Of a stretch of DNA of 64,000 bases, positions 55,817-64,000 are shown piece by piece. Position 1 is the first letter of the stretch, and each line of letters starts with the position of its first letter. A program made the position numbers and the translations under genes. The notes beneath the pieces are model-generated. The model was given only the letters and a program-made list of their open reading frames with translations, ran no database searches and was not told the DNA's origin. The stretch comes from CBDBES01 sp965204465 (GTDB taxonomy: Bacteria > Spirochaetota > Leptospiria > Turneriellales > CBDBES01): the NCBI GenBank assembly GCA_965204465.1, contig OZ241995.1, positions 372,001-436,000 on the forward strand, in the 5' to 3' direction.

Positions 55817-57202
55817 CTATTCTGAAAATTGTTCGTCGAATATATCCTGAATACCAAATACAGAAAGAGGAATGAACAATATTTTTAGAGATTCCCTTGC
55901 ATCGATTAAAAGATATAGGTTTTTTCTTTGTCTTAAAGAGATATTTTTTTCATTGAGCATTTTTTTAACTGATTTATGACCAAATTTCAAGCGGATCAAA
56001 TTTTTCTTAGATATATCGATAGAATGTATAATTCTGGCAGCTATGTTTTGACCATTCTTTTTTAAATGAAGCATATCTGTTTGGCTGGTGTTTGACTCTT
56101 TGTGGATATTTCGTATATTGAACTTTTGAACAAATAATTGGATCTGCTCCATTGATCTTTTTTGCGTTTCTTTTAAAAGCATTCTACCTCTGTGAAAAGA
56201 AAGATATATAGTACCCCCCCAGTTTTCTTTTTCCATGAAAAAAGGTGGTTCTGAAAATATATCTCTTTGGACTTTTTTTCGCATCTCTGCCGAAAAAGAA
56301 GGGAACCCTAAATAGCGAATTAATTCCATTTTGAGGCCTTCTCTGGAGATTTGATCCAAATTTTTATATTTCTCATAATCAAAGCGTATTTCTCTGTGGG
56401 TATCTATGGTTTTTAATACAGGAGGACCGTATCGGATAAACACAGAGGGAGACATTTTTTCTTTCTGAAAAAGTAGAAAATTCAAAGCTGTTTTTTTAAG
56501 CCCTTTTGGATTAAGTATATTAAAATTACTCCTTACATCATTTCGCAGAATAGAGTTATCTTTATTAGTTGGGTCATCCCAGAAATCAATAGAATACTTT
56601 TGATTAATCTGGCGTACCTCATTTCTCAGGGAGAGTGCCAAGGGACGAAAGAAAGACTTCTCTTGTGAATATTCTAGAATATCATAGGGAATTGATCTTT
56701 CTACAGAACTTCCTCTGTTGATACGCATTATGATGGTTTCATACCAGTCAGAAAGTGTATGACCTAAAATAATAACCCCCTTGTGCTTTTTATATAGAGT
56801 TCTTAATGCCTTCTTTCTTAAAAAAGAGCCTGTATACTCAAAAGACCATTTAAGGCGCTTAGAAATTTTAGAAACGTCTTTCTTAATGGGAACCCACTTT
56901 ACGTTAAGCTGTTTTATCCGCTTCAGATCTTTTTGGATACAACTAAAAATTTTTTCTCTTTTTACTTGAGCCGCAGAAGAAAATTGGATACCATGATCCA
57001 AATAAAATATAATTAATTGCCTTGGTTTGGGTTTGGCGCGGTGAATGACGAGCAAAGAAAAAAGAGCAAGAACAGAATCCCCACCCCCTGAAAAAGATAA
57101 TATCCAACATTTATTTTTCTGTATAAATTCAATTGTTGGATCATCTAAGCCAATATCAGAGCGGAGAAGAGTTAAGCTTATATCTGGAAAGAACATCTGC
57201 AA
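55817..57202 (-). CDS. tilS: tRNA(Ile)-lysidine synthase TilS
   Basis: The 461-residue enzyme modifies C34 of tRNA-Ile2 to lysidine. The PP-loop is SFSGGGDSVLALF (about residues 36-48), followed by LGHTLSDWYETIIMRINRGS. The start overlaps the pth gene by 47 bases, an unusually long overlap. The C-terminal part is lengthened and Lys-rich. The gene ends the prs-rplY-pth-tilS run. Confidence 0.85.
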   Translation of the reverse strand: MQMFFPDISLTLLRSDIGLDDPTIEFIQKNKCWILSFSGGGDSVLALFSLLVIHRAKPKPRQLIIFYLDHGIQFSSAAQVKREKIFSCIQKDLKRIKQLNVKWVPIKKDVSKISKRLKWSFEYTGSFLRKKALRTLYKKHKGVIILGHTLSDWYETIIMRINRGSSVERSIPYDILEYSQEKSFFRPLALSLRNEVRQINQKYSIDFWDDPTNKDNSILRNDVRSNFNILNPKGLKKTALNFLLFQKEKMSPSVFIRYGPPVLKTIDTHREIRFDYEKYKNLDQISREGLKMELIRYLGFPSFSAEMRKKVQRDIFSEPPFFMEKENWGGTIYLSFHRGRMLLKETQKRSMEQIQLFVQKFNIRNIHKESNTSQTDMLHLKKNGQNIAARIIHSIDISKKNLIRLKFGHKSVKKMLNEKNISLRQRKNLYLLIDARESLKILFIPLSVFGIQDIFDEQFSE

Positions 57203-57749
57203 TGTCTTGGGTTAATATGCTTCTTAATGCTGCCTCTGAATGATTGACAATATCTATTATGTACACATTTTCTGTTAATGAAAAATCCTGAGACAGATAT
57301 TTTTCAATTTCCTTTTCAGATAATTGCTTCTTTTCCTTTGAATCTGGTCCCACTCCGACACGAATCCTTATAAATTTATCTGACTTGAGACCCTTTATAA
57401 TAGATTCCAGCCCAATATTCGAGATTTCTAAAGGCCCTCTTGTGATCTTAACTTGTCCCAAGGGGATAAGATAATCATCATGCATTACAATGATGTCGCG
57501 AACTGGAATTTTCAAAAAAGAAGCAATATAAAGAACGGCTTCCCCGCTTAGATCCATGAAAGTTTGCGGTTTAAGTAATACGATCTCTTTGCCTTCAAAA
57601 ACCCCTTTACCTAATAAGGATTTCTTCTTTTTAGTTTTAATCCGAATATTTATATTGTTAGCGATCACATCAATAACCTTGAAACCAATATTCTTTCTGT
57701 TATTCATGTAGCGATCGCCTGGATTCCCAAGACCAATAACTAACTTCAT
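57156..57749 (-). CDS. pth: Peptidyl-tRNA hydrolase-like protein with altered active site
   Basis: The 197-residue protein has the Pth fold and context (after rplY) and starts KLVIGLGNPGDRY. But the catalytic His (His20 in E. coli) is Lys (K19 in NNRKNIGF), the Asn68 equivalent is Asp (D66 in TFMDLSG), and the His113-Asn114 pair is Asn-Ile (EISNIGLESI). Only the Asn10 (N9) and Asp93 (D91 in MHDDYLIPLG) equivalents remain. It is intact as a gene. It may be a pseudoenzyme or have altered chemistry; pth is normally essential, so a second enzyme would be expected elsewhere. Confidence 0.75.
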   Translation of the reverse strand: MKLVIGLGNPGDRYMNNRKNIGFKVIDVIANNINIRIKTKKKKSLLGKGVFEGKEIVLLKPQTFMDLSGEAVLYIASFLKIPVRDIIVMHDDYLIPLGQVKITRGPLEISNIGLESIIKGLKSDKFIRIRVGVGPDSKEKKQLSEKEIEKYLSQDFSLTENVYIIDIVNHSEAALRSILTQDIADVLSRYKLNSSPL

Positions 57750-57758
57750 GATATACTT

Positions 57759-58388
57759 TTATTCAGCTTTTTTTTCTTCTTTATCTTTTTCTAGTTCTTC
57801 TTCTTGCTCCTCTGGTTGTTCAGAAACGACTTCACTTTCCAGTTTAGCAGAAGCAGAAATCTGGCAAATAGTAGAATTGCTTTCCATCAATATTTTAGAC
57901 TCTGGAGGAGGAGTAAGGTCTCTTACATGAATAGAGTGTCCAATTTTTAAATGAGATATATCTATCTTCAAAGAAGAAGTTAAATATTTTGGAAATATTT
58001 CAATTTCCACTTCATGTAAAAAACTTTCCAGAACTCCTCCTTCTCTTATACCTATGGGTTTTCCTTCTAATTCAATGGCAATATGAGTCTTTATTTTTTC
58101 TCCAAAAGTTATTCGATATAGATCCAAATGCAATATCACATCAGTTACAGGATGCAATTGGTATTCTTTAATGAAAACAACTTCTGTTTTACCTTTTAGA
58201 TTTAGATCGATCAATGTAGATTCAGATATGCCACTCGCAAATAGCTTATTGATGTCTTTAGCGTCCATTTCAATATGATCCGTCTTCCCATGGTTATAGA
58301 TTAATGCGGGTATGATACTTTCTCTTCTAAGTTGTTTTGATGTTTTATTGCTTCTAGGTCTTGCTTCTAAGGTCATTCTTTCTTCCAT
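57759..58388 (-). CDS. rplY: Ribosomal protein L25 (Ctc-type, long)
   Basis: The 209-residue protein binds 5S rRNA. The N-terminal L25 domain reads LEARPRSNKTSKQLRRESIIPALIYNHGK and the C-terminal TL5-like domain LEGKPIGIREGGVLESFLHEVEIEIFP. A long acidic Glu-rich tail follows (about 185-209). A Shine-Dalgarno (AAGGAG) lies before ATG. Confidence 0.9.
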   Translation of the reverse strand: MEERMTLEARPRSNKTSKQLRRESIIPALIYNHGKTDHIEMDAKDINKLFASGISESTLIDLNLKGKTEVVFIKEYQLHPVTDVILHLDLYRITFGEKIKTHIAIELEGKPIGIREGGVLESFLHEVEIEIFPKYLTSSLKIDISHLKIGHSIHVRDLTPPPESKILMESNSTICQISASAKLESEVVSEQPEEQEEELEKDKEEKKAE

Positions 58389-58404
58389 ATTTTTCTCCTT
58401 TTCG

Positions 58405-59340
58405 TTATAAAAATAAAGAGCTTACTGATTTTTCTTCATGTATTCTTTGGATGGCTTTAGCCATTAAAGAAGCTATGGATAAAACTTTCAATTTAGGGAT
58501 ACTTTTTTTAGGGGATAATTCAATTGTATCGGTTATGACGACTTCTTTTAAAACAGAATCCTGCAAATTTTGCATTGCATTGCCGGAAAAAACCCCATGA
58601 GTAGCCACGGCTCTTACAGACTGAGCACCATGGTTCAGAATGGATTCAGCTGCCTTACAAATCGTTCCCCCTGTATCAATCATATCATCCAATAAAATAC
58701 AGTTCTTATTTTTAACATCCCCCACAATGTTCATTACTTCAGAGTAATTTGCTCTTTCTCTTCTTTTATCAATAATAGCAATTTCTGTATCTAATTGTTT
58801 AGCAAAAAAACGCGCTCTTTCAGTGCCTCCTGTATCAGGAGATACGACTATAACATTGTTCAATTTCAAATCATTAAAATAGTCAACCAATACAGGAGCC
58901 GAAAATAAATGGTCTACGGGTATGTCAAAAAAACCCTGGATCGGATCAGCATGTAAATCCATACATAAAATTCTATCTGTGCCCATACTTTCAATGATAC
59001 GGGCAACTGCCTTGGCCGAAATGGGAACTCTTGGTTCTACCTTGCGTTCCTGGCGAGAATATCCATAATATGGCATCACCACCGTAACCCTGTGGGCGGA
59101 GGCTCTTTTAAAGGCATCCAGCATAAGGATCAATTCTATAATATAGTCATTCGCAGGTTGAGAAGTAGACTGTACTATGAAAACGTCTTTACCCCTTACA
59201 TTCTCCAGAATTTTAATAGAGGTCTCCCCATCTGAGAACTTACTGAGTTCTACCCTTCCGGGGTTAATCTTCAAAGTCTTGGCTATACGTAAAGTAAGTT
59301 TTTTATTCGAACTTCCAGAGAATATTTTTAAATTTTCCAT
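58405..59340 (-). CDS. prs: Ribose-phosphate pyrophosphokinase (PRPP synthase)
   Basis: The 311-residue enzyme makes PRPP from ribose-5-phosphate and ATP. The N-terminal block KIFSGSSNKKLTLRIAKTL, the FIVQSTSQPAND region, the PRPP-binding CILLDDMIDTGGTI and the Mg2+ loop CMDLHADPIQGFFDIPVDHL are present. It is in the run from ispE to tilS. Confidence 0.95.
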   Translation of the reverse strand: MENLKIFSGSSNKKLTLRIAKTLKINPGRVELSKFSDGETSIKILENVRGKDVFIVQSTSQPANDYIIELILMLDAFKRASAHRVTVVMPYYGYSRQERKVEPRVPISAKAVARIIESMGTDRILCMDLHADPIQGFFDIPVDHLFSAPVLVDYFNDLKLNNVIVVSPDTGGTERARFFAKQLDTEIAIIDKRRERANYSEVMNIVGDVKNKNCILLDDMIDTGGTICKAAESILNHGAQSVRAVATHGVFSGNAMQNLQDSVLKEVVITDTIELSPKKSIPKLKVLSIASLMAKAIQRIHEEKSVSSLFL

Positions 59341-59352
59341 TTATATACCAGA

Positions 59353-60147
59353 TCAAATAATCATTTCTTCAGGAGTATATTTCCCCATTGATTTGGCCAT
59401 TTCTACTTTTACTTGTTTTAACTCATCAGGAGAATTTACTCCTAGAAATTGAAAGGGATTCTTATATTTATGCGCAATACATTTGATACCCTGTTTTTTT
59501 AGAAGAGATACAATATCTGTTAAATAGTATTCATTCTGGTGATTATTATTTTTTATTTTATGTAGATTATCCCATAAAACATCTCCCTGGAAAATAAATA
59601 TTCCTGTGTTGATTTCTTTAATTTTTTTCTCTTGGAGAGTCGCATCTTTTTCTTCTTTAATATATTCTACCTGATCCAGGTTATTTTTCACAATTCTTCC
59701 ATACCCTGTAGGAGAATTTAATTCAGTAGTGAGTATCAATACTTTCAAGTCATTTTTTTTTAACTTATCTATGCTATCTAAAATGGTTTCTTCTTTAATT
59801 AGAGGTACATCTCCTAAAAGAATCAATACTTTATTCGATTTTTGCTTTATTTTTGGCATGGCGGATAATACTGCATGCCCTGTTCCTTTTTGCTCTTCCT
59901 GTGTTGCGAAATGAATGTTAAGATCAGAGTAATTTTTGCACCATTGATCTACTACTTCTATTACTTTTTCTTTGGCGTATCCTACTACCAGAATGATATT
60001 CAGGAAACCTATTTTTTGTAATTTTTTCAAAATATGAATTATCATAGGCTGACCATGTAAAACCTGTAATACCTTAGGGATATTACTGTTCATTCTAACA
60101 CCTTTACCTGCCGCCAGTATAATAACCTCTGTGTCGGAATATTTCAT
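59353..60147 (-). CDS. UDP-GlcNAc pyrophosphorylase-type nucleotidyltransferase (GlmU N-domain)
   Basis: The 264-residue protein has VIILAAGKGVRMNSNIPKVL, TQEEQKGTGHAVLSAMPKI and LLGDVPLI, as in the uridyltransferase half of GlmU, with a short C-terminal tail. The acetyltransferase beta helix is absent, so it can only be a monofunctional enzyme or a truncated GlmU. Acetyl transfer would need another enzyme. It is in the operon between tRNA-Gln and prs. Confidence 0.8.
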   Translation of the reverse strand: MKYSDTEVIILAAGKGVRMNSNIPKVLQVLHGQPMIIHILKKLQKIGFLNIILVVGYAKEKVIEVVDQWCKNYSDLNIHFATQEEQKGTGHAVLSAMPKIKQKSNKVLILLGDVPLIKEETILDSIDKLKKNDLKVLILTTELNSPTGYGRIVKNNLDQVEYIKEEKDATLQEKKIKEINTGIFIFQGDVLWDNLHKIKNNNHQNEYYLTDIVSLLKKQGIKCIAHKYKNPFQFLGVNSPDELKQVKVEMAKSMGKYTPEEMII

Positions 60148-60174
60148 AAGAATTTTTTATCGCATTTCGAAATA

Positions 60175-60246
60175 CTGGGCCGGCAGGATTCGAACCTGCG
60201 AATGGCGAGATCAAAACCCGCTGCCTTACCACTTGGCCACGGCCCA
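60175..60246 (-). tRNA. tRNA-Gln (anticodon TTG)
   Basis: The 72-nt cloverleaf has acceptor TGGGCCG, anticodon loop TTTTGAT and T-loop TTCGAATC. CCA is not encoded. It lies 6 bases from ispE and within the ispE-glmU-prs run. Confidence 0.95.
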
Positions 60247-60252
60247 ATTATA

Positions 60253-61368
60253 TCATTCACAATTTAAATTAGAAAAAGTAAACCAATGCATCATAGGATA
60301 TTCTTTTTTTATTTTATGAATACAATCCTGGGGGATCTCTTTATAAGTTAAAACATAGAAAGAAGACCCAGCCCCAGACATAGAGTAAAAAACATATTCA
60401 TTGCTCAAGGCAGAACTTACTATAGACGAAGCTTCTTTACTTATTTCTTTTAGTTTACAGGTTTCTTCAGGGAAAATTCTTAAGCAACTTTTTAATAGAT
60501 CATTTTGAAGGTATATAATATTCATTTGATCAGAATGGCCAAAGGAAGAAGAAATATCCTGTTGGAACTTCATTATTGAGGATAAATTTTTTGTTCTACA
60601 AACAATAGATTCTTTATTAGTTTTTCTATTATGCAGAAATTCTATAAAATTATTGAATTGTCTTAAATGACTATTCAGGATACTCTTATATTTAATTCTG
60701 CCTTGTAAAGAACTATTTGTATTTTGGTATATTAATCTAGTTGGGAAGCCATATTCAGGTATCCCTAGAATTCCATATAATTTAGGTAATTGAATTATTT
60801 TATGTACCTCGCCTATGCCACTGATCAATGACGAATTTCCCTCCAGAAAAGATGATATATCCGCCCCTAAAGAAAGAACATCTTTCTTTAAATGCTTGAT
60901 CCATTCTGCTTCTTTTACCTTTGAAAAAGGCATAATTCTTTTAAGCAGTATTTTGAAGAGTGTAGCAGCATTAGAGCTTGCCCCTCCCAGGCCATAAGGA
61001 GATGGAATTTTTTTATGAATATTGACTTTAATATTTTTAAGATATTTTTCAGCCGATACCAGGTCAATGGACAATATCTTATATCTATCTCTGATCCATT
61101 CTAAAAACCAATAATAAGATTTATAAATTAAATTATCTTTGACTTTATCCCCTTCAAAATAAGGGGCTAATTTTTGAGCACAAAAGGCAGGCAGATCGTA
61201 TTTACAGTTCAAATGAAAGCCAGCCTTGGTTTCTGATATTTCTATTGTATCATATAGATCAATGGGGATAGATAAAGTAATAATATGATGGTATCCATTT
61301 TCATAACGAAAGGCTACTTTTAAGCCTAAATTCAATTTCGCCGGGCTGAGCATTGAAGCTATAGACAT
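60253..61368 (-). CDS. ispE: 4-diphosphocytidyl-2-C-methylerythritol kinase IspE
   Basis: This GHMP kinase phosphorylates CDP-ME in the MEP isoprenoid pathway. The N-terminal SPAKLNLGLKV, the ATP-binding PSPYGLGGASSNAATLF and the C-terminal SMSGAGSSFYVL are present. At 371 residues it is about 70 longer than most, with insertions in the middle and C-terminal third. It begins the minus-strand run. Confidence 0.9.
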   Translation of the reverse strand: MSIASMLSPAKLNLGLKVAFRYENGYHHIITLSIPIDLYDTIEISETKAGFHLNCKYDLPAFCAQKLAPYFEGDKVKDNLIYKSYYWFLEWIRDRYKILSIDLVSAEKYLKNIKVNIHKKIPSPYGLGGASSNAATLFKILLKRIMPFSKVKEAEWIKHLKKDVLSLGADISSFLEGNSSLISGIGEVHKIIQLPKLYGILGIPEYGFPTRLIYQNTNSSLQGRIKYKSILNSHLRQFNNFIEFLHNRKTNKESIVCRTKNLSSIMKFQQDISSSFGHSDQMNIIYLQNDLLKSCLRIFPEETCKLKEISKEASSIVSSALSNEYVFYSMSGAGSSFYVLTYKEIPQDCIHKIKKEYPMMHWFTFSNLNCE

Positions 61369-61417
61369 CTTAATGAAGTATCATGCAAAACAATAATAAC
61401 TGAATTTACAAAAAAAT

Positions 61418-62032
61418 TCAATTCGTATTGATTTTCCTTTTTCGTTTATATGTAATAAAGAAGATAAATATGATCACGATTATGCCCCCCAAGACCAGAT
61501 TATAGATCCTTAAAATTTCTATGATCTTTTCCCAATGATTACCCACAATATACCCAGCATATATCAGAATTGCATTCCAAAGAATAGTGCCTATACTAAA
61601 AGCAATAATAAAAAGAAATAAGTTCATTCTAACTACTCCCGCTACGATAGAAATAAAAAAACGAATACCAGCGGAAAATCTGGACAAAATTATACTTAAA
61701 ATGCCATATTTATGAAACCATTTCTCCGCTTTTTGAATGCTATTTTCATTGGCAAGCACAGTGAAAAAACGTATTTTTAATTTATTTGAGAAAAAATAGA
61801 TCACTTTTGGCCCCATAAAATACATAAATACAGCTCCAGCAATACTCCCCACAAATACAGAAATAATTAAAACAAATATATTTATTTTAGAAATACCAAC
61901 CATGTAAGCGCCTATTACAGTAACCGTATCACCTGGGTAGGGAGGAAAAATATTTTCAAGAAAAGAACTAAAAAAAATGAAAAGAAAATACCATTCAGGA
62001 GAAATAGAGTCAATAAATTCTGCTAATTCCAT
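61418..62032 (-). CDS. DedA-family membrane protein
   Basis: The 204-residue inner-membrane protein is of the DedA/SNARE-associated family, with about five membrane helices. The characteristic ENIFPPYPGDTVTVIGAYMVG and the later FSAGIRFFISIVAGVVRM stretches are present. It is probably a lipid transporter or scramblase-like protein of the envelope. Confidence 0.85.
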   Translation of the reverse strand: MELAEFIDSISPEWYFLFIFFSSFLENIFPPYPGDTVTVIGAYMVGISKINIFVLIISVFVGSIAGAVFMYFMGPKVIYFFSNKLKIRFFTVLANENSIQKAEKWFHKYGILSIILSRFSAGIRFFISIVAGVVRMNLFLFIIAFSIGTILWNAILIYAGYIVGNHWEKIIEILRIYNLVLGGIIVIIFIFFITYKRKRKINTN

Positions 62033-62194
62033 ATTAAAAATAAAAAAATACTTTACAATAAGACAATTTAAATGTTCATTGTCTTTGTAATATTAAAAAA
62101 TGATATAATATTAGTTTTTTTTTGTCTACTGGACAACAAATTGAAAGACTGCATATTTACAATCAAAAATTTTAATAAAATATTTATTATTTAG

Positions 62195-62851
62195 ATGCTT
62201 GAAAAAACGAAAATCCGTAAGACAAAGGTAAAAATATGCGGTCTTACAAGATATGAAGATGCAGAATTAGCTGCATATTTTGGAGCGGATCTGCTTGGTT
62301 TTGTTTTTTGCGTACAAAGTAACAGGCTTTGCAGCCTGGAAGATGCAAAATTCATGATATTTGATTTTAAAAATACCAAGAAAGTCTTGGTTTTTGGCCA
62401 TGATCATGAAGATCATATCAAAAGAATTGGGGATGAGCTGTTAACAAAAAATGTTTATTTCCAAATCCCTGCAGATCATTCTAATCTTTCAAGTTTAGAA
62501 AAACGATATTCCCCTAAAAAAATCATCGTTTCTTTTCCTATTTGTAAAAGTATAAATGATTCTAATTTAAAGGGTTATAAGAGATTCGCAACTACCATTT
62601 TAGATACAGGTAATCAGAAAAGTCCTGATGGGAAAATATTAGCGGGTGGTACAGGCGTTACTTTCGACTGGAATTATATCCATAATATCCGGACAAAATT
62701 TTTTCTGGCAGGAGGCTTATCTCCTAATAATATACAGGAGGTGATCGAAACTGTAAAACCGTATGGCGTCGATGTATCAAGTCAAATTGAAAAAGCACCC
62801 GGAATTAAAGATCATGAAAAAATGAAAAATTTCATCAAAAAAATCTACTAA
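62195..62851 (+). CDS. trpF: Phosphoribosylanthranilate isomerase
   Basis: The 218-residue TIM barrel catalyses the third step of tryptophan synthesis. The catalytic Cys is in KVKICGLTRYEDAELAAYFG and the later Asp in YGVDVSSQIEKAPGIKD. The loop AGGTGVTFDW and the LAGGLSPNNI block bind phosphate. The gene ends 42 bases before mutS. Confidence 0.9.
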   Translation: MLEKTKIRKTKVKICGLTRYEDAELAAYFGADLLGFVFCVQSNRLCSLEDAKFMIFDFKNTKKVLVFGHDHEDHIKRIGDELLTKNVYFQIPADHSNLSSLEKRYSPKKIIVSFPICKSINDSNLKGYKRFATTILDTGNQKSPDGKILAGGTGVTFDWNYIHNIRTKFFLAGGLSPNNIQEVIETVKPYGVDVSSQIEKAPGIKDHEKMKNFIKKIY

Positions 62852-62893
62852 AATTTTACCTGCCATTATTTATCTTTTCGAAATATAACTACT

Positions 62894-64000
62894 ATGAGCG
62901 CAAATAAAATAGACGGCAACGTTATGGCCGATCAAAAACAGCTGAAAATGTCTCTGAATACTCCTTTAATGAGACAATATTTGGAGGTTAAAAAGAGATA
63001 TAAAAAAGAAGTATTGTTCTTTAGAATGGGTGATTTCTATGAAATGTTTTTGGATGATGCCATCTATACTGCCGAAGTTTTAAATATCGTACTCTCTAAA
63101 AGAGGGGATAATATTCCAATGTGCGGAATCCCTCATCATTCCTGGAGTAAATATGTTCATAAAATTCTAGAAAAGGGCAGAAACATCGCTATTTGTGAAC
63201 AATTAGAAGACCCCCAGGAAGTTTCCGGAAGGATCATAAAAAGAGATGTGATCAGAATACTTACTCCCGGTAGCATTTTTGAAGAAGAACTAATAGATCA
63301 AAATATCCAAAGTAGAATCGCAAGCCTATATCTCTTAGAAAAAAATGAATCTGATCAAAAGAATATATATTCATTGGCTGTTGGAGAAATATCCACAGGA
63401 GATTTAATTTTAGATCGCTGCAATTATAGCGAAATTGAAAATAAGATCAGTTTCTGTAATATTAAAGAGATGATACTGCCTGGGAAAGAAATTTCCATTG
63501 ATATTCAGAATATTCCCTGCCAATTGAGGTATTATAATTTAGGAAGATCTTTCATAGAAAAAAAGATAATGGATGTCTTTCAAATATCGAATCTATCTGT
63601 TATGGAATTAAAAGAGGCAGAAATGAATGCGCTATATTTTCTGTTCCATTACATAGAAGAAATTGCTCCCAGAACTAAAATTGAATGGCAAAAACCAATT
63701 AGAGAGTATAAAAAATCTAAAATGATCCTGGATGGATCTGCTATCAAAATGTTAGAGATATTAAAAAATCAGGAAGGCGACCAAGAGGGTTCTCTTATTT
63801 CCATTTTAGATCATACCAAAACGGTGGCAGGTAGAAGATATTTGTCCGGACTATTGACCTCCCCTTTAAAAGATGTTGTAACCATTCAGAGTCTCTACGA
63901 CACAGTGGATTTCTTTCTGGAAGAAAAAGAGCTAAGATATTCTTTTCAAAGAGAATTGAAAGGAATAAAAGATATTATCAGAATTTTACATCATTTACAT
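62894..64000 (+). CDS. mutS: DNA mismatch repair protein MutS (5' part)
   Basis: ATG at 62894 opens a frame that runs off the window after 369 codons. The N-terminal mismatch-recognition domain is typical: LMRQYLEVKKRYKKEVLFFRMGDFYEMF, with the Phe and Glu that contact mismatched bases (DFYEMF), then IPMCGIPHHSW and NIAICEQLEDP. The ATPase domain lies beyond the window. It follows trpF closely. Confidence 0.92.
   Translation, partial: MSANKIDGNVMADQKQLKMSLNTPLMRQYLEVKKRYKKEVLFFRMGDFYEMFLDDAIYTAEVLNIVLSKRGDNIPMCGIPHHSWSKYVHKILEKGRNIAICEQLEDPQEVSGRIIKRDVIRILTPGSIFEEELIDQNIQSRIASLYLLEKNESDQKNIYSLAVGEISTGDLILDRCNYSEIENKISFCNIKEMILPGKEISIDIQNIPCQLRYYNLGRSFIEKKIMDVFQISNLSVMELKEAEMNALYFLFHYIEEIAPRTKIEWQKPIREYKKSKMILDGSAIKMLEILKNQEGDQEGSLISILDHTKTVAGRRYLSGLLTSPLKDVVTIQSLYDTVDFFLEEKELRYSFQRELKGIKDIIRILHHLH

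Overview
The window is 64 kb of an AT-rich (about one third G+C), gene-dense genome of a Gram-negative bacterium. It encodes outer-membrane barrels, a TonB-dependent receptor, a SurA-like chaperone, LolA/LolE-like proteins, an OmpA-domain protein and lipoproteins. A spirochaete near the Leptospirales is my best guess. The reasons are the membrane-bound CheA-like kinase beside a class III cyclase, CheY and CheX, the prs-rplY-pth run, loosely conserved lipoboxes, and a 23S-5S unit with no 16S gene next to it. No lineage marker in the window settles this. Several decayed insertion sequences, frameshifted genes and repeat clusters suggest a genome undergoing degradation.

Layout. 1-5200: a partial gene, a decayed gene, then a minus-strand zinc-type uptake operon (lipoprotein, outer-membrane barrel, znuA, znuC, znuB). 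5.7-7.9 kb: TonB-dependent receptor. 8.1-12.5 kb: signalling operon (CheA-like kinase, adenylate cyclase, CheY, CheX). 12.5-14.1 kb: menF and a small ORF. 14.1-14.8 kb: non-coding stretch full of inverted repeats. 14.8-19.7 kb: OmpA-type protein, glyS, purN (apparently starting at ATT) and a secreted protein. 19.7-27.3 kb: accessory region with a broken IS3 element, a broken IS1182-like element, a tandemly duplicated subtilase-tail/lipoprotein module, REP-like palindromes and a dense hairpin cluster.

27.4-42.9 kb: housekeeping genes argJ, a sugar nucleotidyltransferase, nhaA, a PTPS/QueD-family enzyme with the PTPS-III signature, a SurA-like chaperone, lipA, hemG, a LolA-like/LolE-like pair, pyk, guaA, recO, corC, ybeY and a STAS protein. 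43.0-46.5 kb: tRNA-Ile, tRNA-Ala, 23S and 5S on the minus strand. 46.6-47.8 kb: a 1190-bp IS1595-type element with an 8-bp target duplication, carrying a cargo gene, a 31-nt piece of 23S and a possible switching hairpin. 48.2-55.8 kb: gap, two membrane-anchored unknowns, surE, remnants and ppc. 55.8-64 kb: ispE, tRNA-Gln, glmU-like, prs, rplY, pth and tilS in one minus-strand run, then dedA, trpF and the 5' part of mutS.

The best second-look items are the Pth-like protein lacking most catalytic residues, the IS1595-type cargo element, the CheA-cyclase-CheY-CheX operon, the ATT start of purN, the split subtilase with its duplicated lipoprotein partner, and the two non-coding hairpin clusters (14.15-14.34 kb and 26.87-27.18 kb).
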